Source of the DNA: Symsagittifera roscoffensis
Lineage: Eukaryota > Xenacoelomorpha > Acoela > Convolutidae
Direction: 5' to 3'
DNA: 64,000 bases
Assembly (NCBI RefSeq): GCF_963678635.1
Contig: NC_087064.1
Span: 26,516,189 to 26,580,188 of the forward strand
Shown here piece after piece: positions 54,277 through 64,000 of this stretch. Both the position numbers and the translations under genes were made by a program. How positions within the stretch are numbered: the stretch's first letter is position 1; each line of letters begins with the position of its first letter. The notes beneath the pieces are model-generated. The model saw only the letters and a program-made list of their open reading frames with translations, ran no database searches and was not told the origin of the DNA.

Positions 54277-55121
54277 TCGAAGTGGATGCCATCCGTGGTC
54301 AGTCTGACCTGATCCATAGCTCTCAACTCATGTTCGATGTCCATGAGGATCAATCTTCCGGCATTCCAACTTGCGAGATTCCTCAAGATGTTATTCCACC
54401 TGACGACTCCTTCGTTGTGCCTTCTTCCTGCTGCTGACAAGCTCCTCGTGTTCATTGGCACAGTGCAAACGGTCAGTACCGCGCAATTGAATTTCTGCCA
54501 GAGGGTAGTAAACAAGCACACCATCATTGATTCCCATAGTGCTTCCTGCTCATCCGAACCTCTGGAGATGTCATTCGTTCCAACCAGGATCATCACATTG
54601 GGGATCCTCCCTGGATTCATTAGTTCCACCATTCGATATATCTGGGCTATCGTCGCGCCTCCGAAGGCCATCACCGTGGTGACCCACGAGGTCCTCAAAT
54701 TCGATAGTACTCTGACCAAGCTCTCTCCCAGTATCAGATGTGATGTCCCCAGTGGTGGTTGCTGCAGGTTCACTGCCGGGTTCCAAGTCGCTCGATTGAA
54801 GCAAGCTCTCGGATCTGTCTCCGGAACTCCCGTGAAATTAAATCTCAATTGATTGTTCTTTTGTGCGTCTATTAAGCGAGACACTTTCTTCGCTGGCATC
54901 TTCTGTATTCTTCTATCTGGGGCCTTCGAGCTCCCCATGAGTGGCGACACGTCACTTATCCCCTGTCTGATCACGGTCTGGGAGACTCGTACTCTGCCCG
55001 TGTCGTCGATCGTTCCATAGGGTGCAGTCACCCCGGAACCTGGCGCATTCTTGTTGGCGACCAGTCGTCCAGCTGTCTCTATTAGCTTCCTCACCGTTTG
55101 TTCCACGACGGGGTCACCCAA
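54258..55121 (-). CDS. Accessory SGNH/GDSL hydrolase
   Basis: The 287-codon frame has all SGNH blocks in order: LGES (Ser about 134), FGGAT (Gly about 155), LVGTNDIS (Asn about 183) and TTDGIHFD (Asp 277, His 280). This fold usually gives esterase or lipase activity. There is no signal peptide, so it is likely intracellular. There is no ATG at the left end (first internal ATG at 54938). The frame is the same as the coiled-coil protein upstream, separated by TAG TGA at 55125-55130, so it may once have been one polypeptide. Esterase domains beside coiled coils are known in ORF1 proteins of CR1/L2 LINEs; here the setting is next to a gypsy pol. Confidence 0.75.
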   Translation of the reverse strand: MGDPVVEQTVRKLIETAGRLVANKNAPGSGVTAPYGTIDDTGRVRVSQTVIRQGISDVSPLMGSSKAPDRRIQKMPAKKVSRLIDAQKNNQLRFNFTGVPETDPRACFNRATWNPAVNLQQPPLGTSHLILGESLVRVLSNLRTSWVTTVMAFGGATIAQIYRMVELMNPGRIPNVMILVGTNDISRGSDEQEALWESMMVCLFTTLWQKFNCAVLTVCTVPMNTRSLSAAGRRHNEGVVRWNNILRNLASWNAGRLILMDIEHELRAMDQVRLTTDGIHFDWEKRR

Positions 55122-55127
55122 GGTTCA

Positions 55128-55931
55128 CTAGGGTCCGGGATTGTCACTCGATCTGTCGCTGTCGGGAGCCGTGTCTCGAGGGGTCAAGAGCTCCATCGGG
55201 GACTGCCCACGAGGAATACTCCTTGCAGGTATCACTTTCTCCACGGCCGTTGTCAATGCCATCTGTTCCGATCGCTCTTTGCAGTCCTGCCTCAAGCGCT
55301 CAATTTTTTGACCCTGCTTTTTGTTGCAATCTTCGAGCAACCTTCTCTACATGTCCCGATTGTCCTCCATCATGAGCATGCTTTTGGTCATCTCGTCCAG
55401 CTCATTTTTCGTCCTTTCCAGTTCATCCTTCATCCCATCCAGATCTTGCATGGTTTGGTTCGTCTGAACCTTTTGTCCTACTTTCGCCCTCTTTGGTGGC
55501 ACAGCTGCTCTCAGTGGTGAACCAGACGAGGCAGCCTCGCTGTTCATCTCCTGATGCATTCTCGTCAGCCCAGGTTTGGGCTTGGAGGGCATAGGCATTT
55601 CACCTGGTTGGTAAGTCCTAGAACTTCCCAATCCAGGCTCATTCGCCAAGTCACTCCCTGAGAGAGCCCCGTTTCTCCACCTCATCACTCTCATGTTCGG
55701 GCGGTCTAGTACTCCCCTCTCTCCATATGCTGCCATCAACAGGACTTCCGTGGGGCGGTCCCCACGGTTGTCATGCCCCAAGATGTTGATCAGGGCGGTC
55801 AGCAACATGACTACCTCTGGGTCCTCCAGAGCGAAGTCTCGATCCATCAGCCGACGATAGATCGCATCTATCATCGGTCCTACATATGCCTCTGCCAGGT
55901 CCATCAATTCATCCAAGTTGAAATTATCCAT
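55128..55931 (-). pseudogene. Accessory coiled-coil protein A (gag-like?)
   Basis: ATG 55931 (MDNFNLDELMDLAEAYVG) starts about 194 codons to a TAG at 55347, continuing in frame to a second TAG at 55128. The N-terminal domain is helical and acidic, followed by a Pro/Ser/Lys linker (MPMPSKPKPGLTRMH). A long heptad-rich coiled coil of Glu/Leu/Lys runs across the first stop (DELERTKNELDEMTK, then LLEDCNKKQGQKIERL). It is the first gene of the accessory block and has a 340-bp spacer upstream. Multimerisation is likely; an ORF1/gag-like role is inference. Confidence 0.55.
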
Positions 55932-55984
55932 TCTATTCTTCAAGTTCGATTCGATTTGATTCAAAGGTTTGACTCAAGTGAGTA

Positions 55985-56324
55985 ATTAAATGATCAATCA
56001 GGATCTAGAAAAGAGGTCACGAATATCACACTTGTCAGTTTTACCTTAACAGATATCGTTAAAATTTACTTAAAAACAGTTCAGATTACAAGATATTTAT
56101 CCTAAAATTTATTAAAATCAATCGGTCTCTAAAATTTTGGAATTTGACCTAAGATTGGACAGTCCAAACTTTGGATCTATTCCTAAGATTGTCATTCAAT
56201 TGTTCATGGTCACTATCCCCTTCTTACCCACGATCTTAATAACCTAACACATAACATAACAAAACACACATATCACACATTACATACAACTTAGTCTTTA
56301 GTCTAACACCCTGGCGCACGTCAC
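55985..56324 (-). other. Spacer between pol and the accessory block
   Basis: This AT-rich noncoding sequence contains many short direct motifs (AACACATAACATAACAAAACAC near 56245; the pair GACCTAAGATTGGAC and TCCTAAGATTGTC). It could hold a promoter or trans-splice/acceptor site for the accessory genes on the minus strand, but I see no clear TATA box. Confidence 0.45.
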
Positions 56325-57570
56325 TCAGCCTATACTTAAGTAATATTTCTTATGTAAATATACTTGTATTTTAGTATCAGAGAATATCACGTGTACAAGC
56401 GCGTACAATTCCCGAGGATGCAGTCGTCCTCTGTTTGGATCGTACACTGGAAGCGAGAGCTTCTTCACGTCCATTTCCACGAAGAAGTCCCTCAGCCTCG
56501 TCAAGACAAGACTAGGTTCTCTCGGTCCACGTGCTGCTTCTCCGTCGCCCTCGTTACCAAGAAGTATAAGTATTTTCCTAGTATCTGTGACGCCGCCGGA
56601 GGTAAGGCCGCTACGCCCCCTATCCCTGGTCTTTGCTTCCAAAGGAATTCCACGTTTTTGTATTCTCTCTTAAAATCTGCCGCTAACGCTGTCCTAAAAC
56701 TCATGTCTGCTGTGATTGCTGTCGCACATGTTCTATTTGTGAGTATGAAATCACTGTATGTTAGTATTATGTTACTTGAATATTCATTTGGTAAGTTAAA
56801 ATATGACTCAACTACCCTCCCTAGGTCAGGTTTCTTAGGTTCTTCGCCTGTTTCTGCTTCTAAGTCTCCTGTTTCTCTTGCTATTTTTAATTTTTTTATT
56901 ATCAAGTTTTCAGTGTGGGTAAGTCCTACCCCCACTCCCCGGACAAAAATATCCATCGACGTCCCCGTCGATCGCATACCGGGTATCAAGTCGAGGTTAG
57001 AAGCTGGAATGAGTAGTCGTCCTTCCTGGACAGCCCAGGAAGGATCATCTCGTTGGGTCTTGATGTATTTCATGCTTTCACAATCTACGTCTTGAATCGT
57101 GTCGCTGGTCTCCCCTGGGTCCGAGGTCATTTCGTTCAGCCACTCTAAGACACGCCGGTTCGTCAAGTCTTGTTCATATGACTGCTGTCGTCGAATTCTA
57201 CCTCGGGTTTCGACCGGTCGTCGACCCACTCATCGTCGTGATCATCGACTATGTCAATGTCTTGTGACACAGTTATTTCTTCTAGACCCACTACTTCCGC
57301 CACTATGTTCTTCAGATCTATCCTATCCACTACAAAGTCGTCACCGTAAGGATTGTATTTCTTTCTGGGTCTTGTCCCGTCCTTCTGACGAGTCTGTATC
57401 GTGAACGGAAGATCCGGTTCCAAGTTCTTGGGAACCTCTATCTGTTCGCGATCCTGCCAATCCTCCTCTGCGTAGGGTAAGGTTTCATCGTCCGCTTCGA
57501 TCACCTCGTTTGGATCCAGGTCCAGCGGTGTATTCGTTCCTTCCTCCTCGACTTCGTTTCCATCGTTCTT
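56325..57570 (-). pseudogene. Pol C-terminal extension with macro-domain-like fold
   Basis: Three frames (57163-57504, 56501-57229, 56325-56642) join through frame changes near 57170 and 56520. An acidic linker (KKYNPYGDDFVVDR) is followed by AVQEGRLLIPASNLDLIPGM and VGVGLTHTENLIIKKLK. Next come ATAITADMSFRTALAADFKR, GIGGVAALPPAASQ and YLYFLVTRATEK, then LPVYDPNRGRLHPRELYALV. The sequence and spacing ADM..A..F...GGVAxL...YLVT..L..L..P.xxxG parallel macro domains, which bind or cleave ADP-ribose. The usual GCG phosphate loop is replaced. It belongs to the end of the gypsy polyprotein. Confidence 0.6.
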
Positions 57571-59613
57571 CTATCTGGTGCCCTTCTCGTTGACCTCACA
57601 AGCAGGATCCATCATTAGATAATCCCCTTCTTCCATGTCTGCAGGTATACACCAGTCTTCTGTCGATGGATTGTGTGGCTTGATGTTCTCGTAGTGGGCG
57701 GCTCGGCCAGTACTCAGTCTATAAAAGCGTCCCTCCTGCTGCATCTCTGTAATCATGAAGGGTCCCCTCCACTTTTTAGGAGCTTTTTCGTCCCCTTCGG
57801 TGGTATAACGTTCTGAAATACCCATACGTAGTCTCCCACCAAGTAAGCTTTTGCACCAGCTGCTTTCTTGTCGAATTTTTTCCTCTGCCTTGCCTGTGCT
57901 TGCTGAGTATTTCGTCTACACAAATCGTTCAACTCCTGTTGGCGTCTGATCACATTGCTCACGTAGACCTGTGGAGACGTTTTCTTTCCTTCATACTCTG
58001 GGTAGAAGAAGGTTAAGGGTAAAGACTTCTCGTGTCCAGTTAGCATCATGTGTGGACTGACTCCGGTGGTGGAGTGTTGCGTGCTGTTATATGCTCCCAT
58101 CACCTGCGGAAGGTATCTGTCCCAATCGGTCATGTACCTGGAACAATATACTCTCAGCATCGACACTAACGTCCTATTCTGTCTTTCCACTAAGCCATTC
58201 GTCTGGGGTTGTATGTCGTGGAGTGAGCCTGAGCAACCTGTGAGCGTCTCATAAGCTCTTTCGTAAGCTCCCCTACAAAAGCTGTTCCATTATCCGCTTG
58301 AAACGTCATCGAACAGCCATGTCTCGCTATCCAAGTATTGATCAGGTGGTCGCACGTCTCTTTCGCCGATGCAGTTATGCAGGGCACGGCCTCTGCATAC
58401 TTCGTAAAATGATCTATCATGACCAACACCTGATTATAACCACTGTCTGTCATGCATATCTTCTGGTGATCTATCTGCATCACCTCATTGAATTCAGACG
58501 ACTCGATCGATTGTAATGGAATCGCAACTTCCTTGGATCCTTGACCTGTTGGCATGACAGACATGCTGTTACCCACTTCTCGCATGCTTTTTTCATCCCA
58601 GGCCACTCAAAGCGCTTCAGGATCCTCTGAAATACTTTATCGATCCCCTGATGGCCCATCTGATCATGCGACCTGAATAATAGTTCTGTCTGATAGAGTT
58701 GCGGTAACACTATCGCGTTATACTTGTATAGGACTCTGTCTTCTTCTCTTCTTTTGCAAGCCACTAACCCGTCCTTGTTCAAATATAACCTCCCTTCCTT
58801 CTGCATGAAGTAGTGTCTCAGGATACGATAACTATCTTCCTCGAGGTCCCCTTTATCCGGAGAACCATTCTCGATCCACCTTTTCAGGTTACTTGTCATG
58901 CGATCATTTCTCTGCGCCCTGAGAAGATCCGAGAGTCTGTATCTCGCCTTCAAGTACGTCTTCATGACCCTCATCTGACTATTCAGCTCGTTGAGCTGGT
59001 GTGTGTCTTCTTCCATCTTAACGCACCAAATTTTCGCCAACGGCTGTGTTTCTTGTTTAAACGGCTGTAGATCAATCCTGACTACCTCTTTTTGTGGCAA
59101 TAGACTTATCGAACGTTTCGATACCGCTATTGTCACCAAATCATCCGCTGCGTTGTCAAAGACTCTTTCGCTTAGTATAAGGTAGCTATCACTGTCAGAA
59201 TCCTGGTACACCCGTCTGTCCAGATCCCTTGCCCGAGTTTCCACTAGTAGTGTGTGGATCGCTAGTTCGGACAGTTCTGATCCCGAGCTCGAGTTCCTGT
59301 CTGAATAGGTGTCCATTCCTGAGTTTCGGGAATTGTCATCTGTTGAAGAGGTTGTGATGGAGCCTGCACGCTCCTCCAGATCATGTCTGTGCCTTCTTCG
59401 CATCCATCTGAACTCCCCGGAAAAAACCTTGTTCTCTAGGTCCTGTTTCTTATCAGGATTTTTTTCATCTATCTCAGACTCCCCGGACAAACTTTCTTGT
59501 CCCGGGTGTTGATCTTGTGCTCGCTGGCTCTTCTCATCATTCGTCTCCACGGACAAACAATCTTGCAGCAGGTTTTGTTCTACCTTCTCACCTTTTTTTA
59601 TCCTGGTCCACAA
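57571..59613 (-). pseudogene. Element 2 integrase
   Basis: Four frames cover one integrase. An N-terminal Ser/Asp-rich linker with LSGESEIDEK and SSTDDNSRNSGMD leads to the HHCC module (RSHDQMGHQGIDK, then CEKWVTACLSCQQVK). The DDE core is VMQIDHQKICMTD (Asp), MTFQADNGTAFVG (Asp) and, after a shift, a segment ending MERQNRTLV where the family has Glu before RQN. A C-terminal GPF-like region follows (WRGPFMITEMQQEGRFYRLS). Breaks lie near 59600 (A-rich run), 58550, 58195 and 57790, plus TAG at 57571. It inserts the element cDNA in functional relatives. Confidence 0.88.
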
Positions 59614-62044
59614 AGGTGACGGTTTTCCTTCGCGTACTGCTTCCCTGTTCTTTCCGTCCGTAAGAAGTACTGGTTAAAATCTCGTGGGGTATTGTGGATA
59701 CTAGTTGCTGAACTATTGTCCTACAACCCCTCTCGTTTTCTTCGTGTTGTCGTCTGGACGGCATGATCTTCATCTTCTCACTGACTATTAGCGATGCCAC
59801 TGCTGCTGTCCACTCGGGGTGATCTCTGGTCACTTCTCTTTCTAACAATCCACCCAGCATCCGCATTACTTGTGGTGTGACTTGCACCGTTTTATCCAAT
59901 AATGAGAGGCTGTTTATATTAATGCGAGAGAGTTCTTGCTGGACCAGGTTCGAGCGCAGCAACAAATCCAAGGGGACCGGGTCCTCCTTGGAAAGGATCT
60001 TTATCTCGGCTGCTTTCTCTACAGGTAGCTCAGGGTGCCCTGGAATTGGATGTCCTGATTTATCCAACCATCTCGTTAAGGGAAGCGCTTCATAAGTTTC
60101 TTTGTCCAGAAACGAGAATCCCTCCTTTATTTCCGCCTGATTGGCCTGCTTCTGCTCTAATCTTTCATAGAACTCAGTTTTTTTGCTGAGGCTGTCAGCA
60201 TTCTGGTGTTTATCACGCATCTTATGTTCGATTATCATATGGTAGCCATCCAATCTTACTATCCATCTACCAATATAACTCTGATCCATCGAGTATGTCG
60301 TCAACCAGGATAACATTCTGTTGTCCACGCGTAACTTGAAGGGAGCGCTCCCCAAGTATGCACGGTACTTTTCCACGAAAGTGACTACTGCAAACATTTC
60401 TGCTTTTGGTGCGCCATATTTCATCTCTGTGTCACTCAAGACCTTGCTGCCGTATGCAATGGGACGGAGAACCGTTCTTCCATTCCATTCTTGCTCTTGA
60501 TGCAATATTCCTGAGATGGCTACTACCGATGCGTCTGTATCAAGAACATACATGCCCTTTTCTGTAGGCATGCCTGGCACTGGCGCTTCGCGCACTTCCC
60601 GCTCTATGTTCTCGAATGCAACTTGTGCCTCATCGTTCCATTCGAACTTTTTCCCTTTGTTGCGCATCAGCTTCTGCATCGGATACACCTTGTCCGCTTA
60701 CCCTTTTATGAACTTCCGGTAGTAATTGGCAAACCCTAGGAAGCTCACGAGCTGTGTGTCCGTTCTGGGAGCCTTCCATGTCAACACTGCTTCTACTGCT
60801 TCCGGGTCCGGCCTCACACCGCCTGTCCACTATTCTTCCCAGGTACTTGATTGAATCCCTAAGGATCTCACATTTCGATGGTTTGCACTTCAAGCCTGCT
60901 CTTTTTATGCATCCAAAGACCTCATCGAGCCTATCAATGTGGTCTTCCAGGGTCGGTGTCGCTATGACTACGTCATCCACGTAACACATCATGAGATTCC
61001 CGTACTTCTTGGTCACTCTCGTCAAAGCCTGAGCCATCAGTCTTTGAAAAGTGGCCGTTGCATTGCACAAGCCGAAGGGCATCCTCTTCCACTGGTACAA
61101 TCCCAATTCGCACGCGAATCCAGTTCTCTCTCTATCCTTCTTCCTCAGAGGGACCTGCCAGAAGGCAGAACCCAAGTCCAATGTGGTGAAGAACTTGGCA
61201 TCACCAAGCTTAGAGAGGCTCTCGTCTATTCGCGGTATCGGGTACGCATCTTTTATCGTTACCGCGTTCAAGTAACGAAAGTCGCAACCAAACCTAAGCT
61301 GCCCCCTTTCTTTTTCGCCATTACTACCCCGCAAGCCCATGGCGATTTCGAGGGTTCTATCATGTCGTATTCAAGCAACATTTCTATTTCCGCTCGGCAC
61401 GCTTCCGACTTGTGTGGCGTCATTCGTCTTGCGCCTTCCCTATGGGGAACGGCGCCCTCTTCAAGTTCGATTTCGTGTTCGACGAAATTACAGCAACCGA
61501 TATCCGCCTTATGTTTTGAAAATACATCTGCGTTCCGATTTAGGAGGTCCCACAATTTTTCGAAATCTCCCTCACCTATTTTCCCTTTTAAATGTTCTAT
61601 CTCTGGCAAAACCGGTTTGTCAGATTCTAGTTCATATGACGAGGGGCGTTCCGGAAAATTCGAGCAGCTTGATAAGCCGTCGTCCGTTTTGGATTTCATT
61701 GAAAACAATTTATCAATAGATTTTAACTCATTAATCCTCTTTAAAATTTTATCTTTATTGGCATGATAAGGACATTCTTTCACACTATGTTTCCTCAAGT
61801 TTTGTGTCTCCTCATAGTCGGTCCTCATCGGCAAAGCGTAACCAAGCTTCTTTCCACGCTGGTTTGAAACCGTGGTGTCCAGTGTGTTCAATAACACACT
61901 GACACACAGTCCGTTTCGCGTTACCGAGAAGCTCCGGCCTAAAATCACCGAACCCTGACTAGTTGGATTCGGTACTAAGCAAACCTGTTTACTATCACTT
62001 AACGAATTCAAGTTTCTCATTCTAAAAATTGCCATTGCCACCAC
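59588..62044 (-). pseudogene. Element 2 reverse transcriptase and RNase H
   Basis: The N-terminal piece (to 62044) contains LRRSKADIGCC-like linker text and AEIEMLLEYDMIEPSKSPWA, then shifts near 61320. The RT core follows: CDFRYLNAVTIKDAYP, FTTLDLGSAFWQVPL, RMPFGLCNATATFQRL and the catalytic MCYVDDVVIATP. A further shift near 60815 and a TAA near 60698 precede the RNase H, which begins VLDTDASVVAISGILHQ and has GAPKAEMFAVV and LRVDNRMLSWL. The polymerase box YVDD and RNase H acids survive. It differs clearly from element 1, so this is another gypsy lineage. Confidence 0.9.
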
Positions 62045-62047
62045 AGC

Positions 62048-62460
62048 TTATCCTGGCTGTAGTTTTACTTTTCTATCTAAAAAAATTGGTACCTTGTTTT
62101 CGTCTGTTATTATCCTATTAATTGGTTTCTTAACATACTTCCGGTCTGGGTTTCTAATCCGTATCAGACCGTTGTTCAAGTCAATCATCACGTCAAAATT
62201 CCAGACAAAATCTCTGCCCAAGATGAATTGGTCGGCGTCGTCCAAATTCTCTACTACCAGGAAGCTCATCCAAAGATCTCGTCCTCCCATGTGGAGGACC
62301 GTTATTGGTGTTCTTCCGGCTACGTAAATAGCTCCTCGATTGGCGGCGGCTAGTCGGAGATTCGTTGGAATCAGATCTTCCCTCGTGAAGCCCATTCTTT
62401 CCCAAGTTTTTATCGGCATCACACTCCGATGTCCAGAAGCCCTGTTACTCCGATTTTCGT
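62048..62460 (-). pseudogene. Element 2 aspartic protease, active site damaged
   Basis: The active-site region reads GVTGLLDIGV, so the Thr/Ser of DTG/DSG is Ile. The frame then stops, and the next frame resumes at MPIKTWERMGF, implying loss of roughly ten bases. The rest is normal for gypsy proteases (LLxxx; FILGRDFVWNFDVMIDL), ending at a TAA at 62048 where a Gln codon is likely ancestral. Without DTG the enzyme cannot work. Confidence 0.8.
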
Positions 62461-63978
62461 CCCGTTGGTGTCGAGCAGACGTGCGGTCACATCTGCTTCA
62501 TACCCAATGTGTACTGCATCTTGTTCCATCATGGCGTCATGGCCTATCCTGCGGACTTTGAGTTCCTCCTCACCCAAATAGATCTGCCATATTTGGTCAT
62601 CATCTGTTGTTACATAAGTCCTAGTGTAGATACTGATTCCATCCACGTTCAGCATCACTTGATACGGCCCGTAGACCTCCAGGTAGCGTCCATGAAGTTT
62701 CTTCATGCGCGGGCCACCCGTTGTTAGTAGTGCTCGCACAGCCCTCGACTCAGTGCGTGGCTCCACCTGCCTCAGATAATCTGCATATGTGTCCAAATGC
62801 ATCAAAGTGAACTTGGATGGTTCACTCAGATTTCTGATTACCTGATGTCCAGCCACTGAGATTCTTGACTGTATCTTGCTTCCTTGTGGCACCATGCCGA
62901 ACCTCTGACCGGAGATCACATTAAGTTTCATTCTCAAACTGCTTGGTGATTTAGTCTCCTCAACCTCCGTAGCTTCGAATGTATTCAGTTGCTCCTGTAG
63001 TTTCTCATTCTCCAGTTCGAGTTTCACTTTTTGTTCGATCTCTTTTGACACCAGTTCCTGCTGCACTCTATTTAGAGCATACCTCGCGGCTGCCCTATAA
63101 TCAATCTTGAAGTCATCGGCCGCAGTTACTGGTTCCGGTTCACGTGTCTCTTCTGTTACCGCTTGCATTTTCTTTGCCGCCAGCTCTTGAGGTTTATCTT
63201 TTCTGCGTGCCTCCGCTTCACTCAACAGGCGAGCCTTGCTGGCTTTCACTCCTGACAAAGCTTCTTCATGCCTTGGATGGTTGATGTCTGCCACTGCATC
63301 CCAGAATTGCGAACAATCTGATTTAAAATGACCTTCCAAGTTGCAAAAGAAACACCTTGGGCCGAATTTTGCAATTACTCTTCTCATGAAATCCTCATGG
63401 TCCAGTTCTGACGCCTCTTCGTCCTCGAGACTAAAGCCTATTGCTTTCATGCCTTGTTTGTAAGTTGGGCATGCTGACACATGATGGTCCGTTGAACTGC
63501 AATTGGCACAAGAGCGTCTCTTGTCCATATTATCCCTCGGTTTGTACCAGTTGTTCCCTTGGTTTGCTGGCCCATTGTTAAAATTGCCATAATTGTTCTT
63601 ATAATAACCAGATCTCGAAGGAGGTTTCAACAAAAGATAATCTTTTGACTTGAGCCTCAACTCCTCTGGTGTTGGCGCATTGGTTGATAGTGGTGTGTAA
63701 TGCGTTGCTAGCATTGTTCGAAGTTCATCATTCTTCACACCATCGATGAATTTTGAGGCTACTGCCAGGTTCATCCTTCGGTTTGACTCATCCGGTTGGC
63801 TGCGTCTTCTCAGCATTTCCAAGTCGTCTAGAATCTTGTCTATTGTTTCATCTTCCCGTTGTCTCCGTTTCTCGAAGCGCATCATTGCTTGGTGCCCCTG
63901 CACCCCTGATCCAAAACGGTTTAACACGATTTCGAAGAGTTTCTCGGCCGTGTCACGCTGATATTGCTTCTTGGCCAT
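62419..63978 (-). CDS. Element 2 Gag (cut by the window edge)
   Basis: The frame is open from ATG 63978 (MAKKQYQRDTAEKLFEIV), but the in-frame sequence continues open to the right edge, so the true start lies outside. The capsid-like helical region precedes two CX2CX4HX4C zinc knuckles, CANCSSTDHHVSAC at residues 157-170 and CFFCNLEGHFKSDC at 209-222. A Lys/Glu coiled-coil region and then a beta-rich region lead into the protease. It binds element RNA. There are 519 codons without a break, the longest intact piece of this gag-pol. Confidence 0.88.
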   Translation of the reverse strand: MAKKQYQRDTAEKLFEIVLNRFGSGVQGHQAMMRFEKRRQREDETIDKILDDLEMLRRRSQPDESNRRMNLAVASKFIDGVKNDELRTMLATHYTPLSTNAPTPEELRLKSKDYLLLKPPSRSGYYKNNYGNFNNGPANQGNNWYKPRDNMDKRRSCANCSSTDHHVSACPTYKQGMKAIGFSLEDEEASELDHEDFMRRVIAKFGPRCFFCNLEGHFKSDCSQFWDAVADINHPRHEEALSGVKASKARLLSEAEARRKDKPQELAAKKMQAVTEETREPEPVTAADDFKIDYRAAARYALNRVQQELVSKEIEQKVKLELENEKLQEQLNTFEATEVEETKSPSSLRMKLNVISGQRFGMVPQGSKIQSRISVAGHQVIRNLSEPSKFTLMHLDTYADYLRQVEPRTESRAVRALLTTGGPRMKKLHGRYLEVYGPYQVMLNVDGISIYTRTYVTTDDDQIWQIYLGEEELKVRRIGHDAMMEQDAVHIGYEADVTARLLDTNGTKIGVTGLLDIGV

Positions 63979-64000
63979 GACACAGTTCAGGGCTGTCCCT

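Larger units (their letters stand above)
44782..64000 (-). mobile_element. Probable giant Ty3/gypsy element with accessory genes
   Basis: An LTR-like sequence begins at 44782. The minus strand then carries a six-frame accessory block (47.36-55.93 kb) and a gypsy gag-pol (56.3-64 kb) that leaves the window at the right. All frames share one strand with short spacers. If one unit, it exceeds 19 kb, unusually large for Ty3/gypsy. The opposite LTR, PBS and target duplication are not visible, so the alternative is a gypsy pol next to an unrelated gene cluster. The gag-pol part has about ten lesions, the accessory part about four. Confidence 0.5.

Noticed and set aside
46421-54307. Long plus-strand open frames opposite the accessory genes
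   Set aside because: They are mirror frames of the minus-strand genes, with no motifs and frequent non-ATG starts.
1-64000. tRNA or rRNA genes
   Set aside because: No cloverleaf with conserved tRNA arms and no rRNA core segments were recognised by eye. A tRNAscan-type run would be needed to exclude weak candidates.

Overview
This window looks like a piece of an invertebrate animal nuclear genome made almost entirely of nested and decaying mobile elements. It is AT-rich, has a short spliced intron, CR1/L2-type LINE fragments, Ty3/gypsy, BEL/Pao, hAT and Maverick/Polinton elements, and no cellular gene I can name. My impression of the element families leans weakly to a cnidarian (possibly an octocoral), with a nematode or another invertebrate not excluded. 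A 200-base run of N at 10647-10846 is an assembly gap.

Layout. (1) 272-7519: a complete Ty3/gypsy element on the minus strand, with 292-bp LTRs identical base for base and a 5-bp target duplication (ATTGG). Its gag-pol frame is nevertheless broken by six stops, five of them TGA, and one frameshift. (2) 7520-11799: mostly noncoding, with one unknown open frame cut by the gap, a hAT-family remnant and an inverted minisatellite. (3) 11926-29251: a whole Maverick/Polinton of 17,326 bp with about 580-bp terminal inverted repeats and a 6-bp target duplication (TAAAGC). It sits inside a short hAT-like element (11800-29524) that has its own 8-bp duplication (TTTTAAGG). The Maverick carries the expected set (adenain-like protease, double jelly-roll major capsid, penton, pX-like basic protein, integrase, packaging ATPase, DNA polymerase B) plus several conserved or unknown small genes. 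Most of the recognisable genes carry a stop or a 1-bp shift; the capsid genes are intact. The polymerase has an elaborate upstream region: a five-unit heat-shock-type element, about four 60-bp repeats with five TGACGTCA palindromes, a TATA box and a 5'UTR intron. (4) 29533-44781: old duplicated noncoding and LINE-bearing units. Copy C was hit by a BEL/Pao element (38643-43124, target duplication CCGAT) and by a 900-bp solo LTR (43413-44312); copy B preserves the empty sites. (5) 44782-64000: a second, larger Ty3/gypsy-related assemblage on the minus strand, running off the right edge. Its gag-pol (about 56.3-64 kb) is heavily frameshifted and ends in a macro-domain-like segment. Immediately downstream on the same strand lies a compact block of long frames (47.36-55.93 kb): a coiled-coil protein, an SGNH hydrolase, a second SGNH-like protein and three proteins I do not recognise.

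How it fits together. In the Maverick the minus-strand block (about 20.6 down to 12.5 kb) holds morphogenesis and integration genes in virus-like order, with 4-bp ATGA overlaps between membrane protein and ATPase and between pX-like protein and capsid. The polymerase is transcribed from the other strand at the right end. In the right-hand assemblage, the shared strand, tight packing and position directly after pol suggest that the accessory frames belong to one giant retroelement. The second LTR lies outside the window, so this remains inference. Frameshifts in homopolymer runs recur throughout, so some apparent breaks may be consensus errors; the substitutions to stop codons are less easily explained that way.
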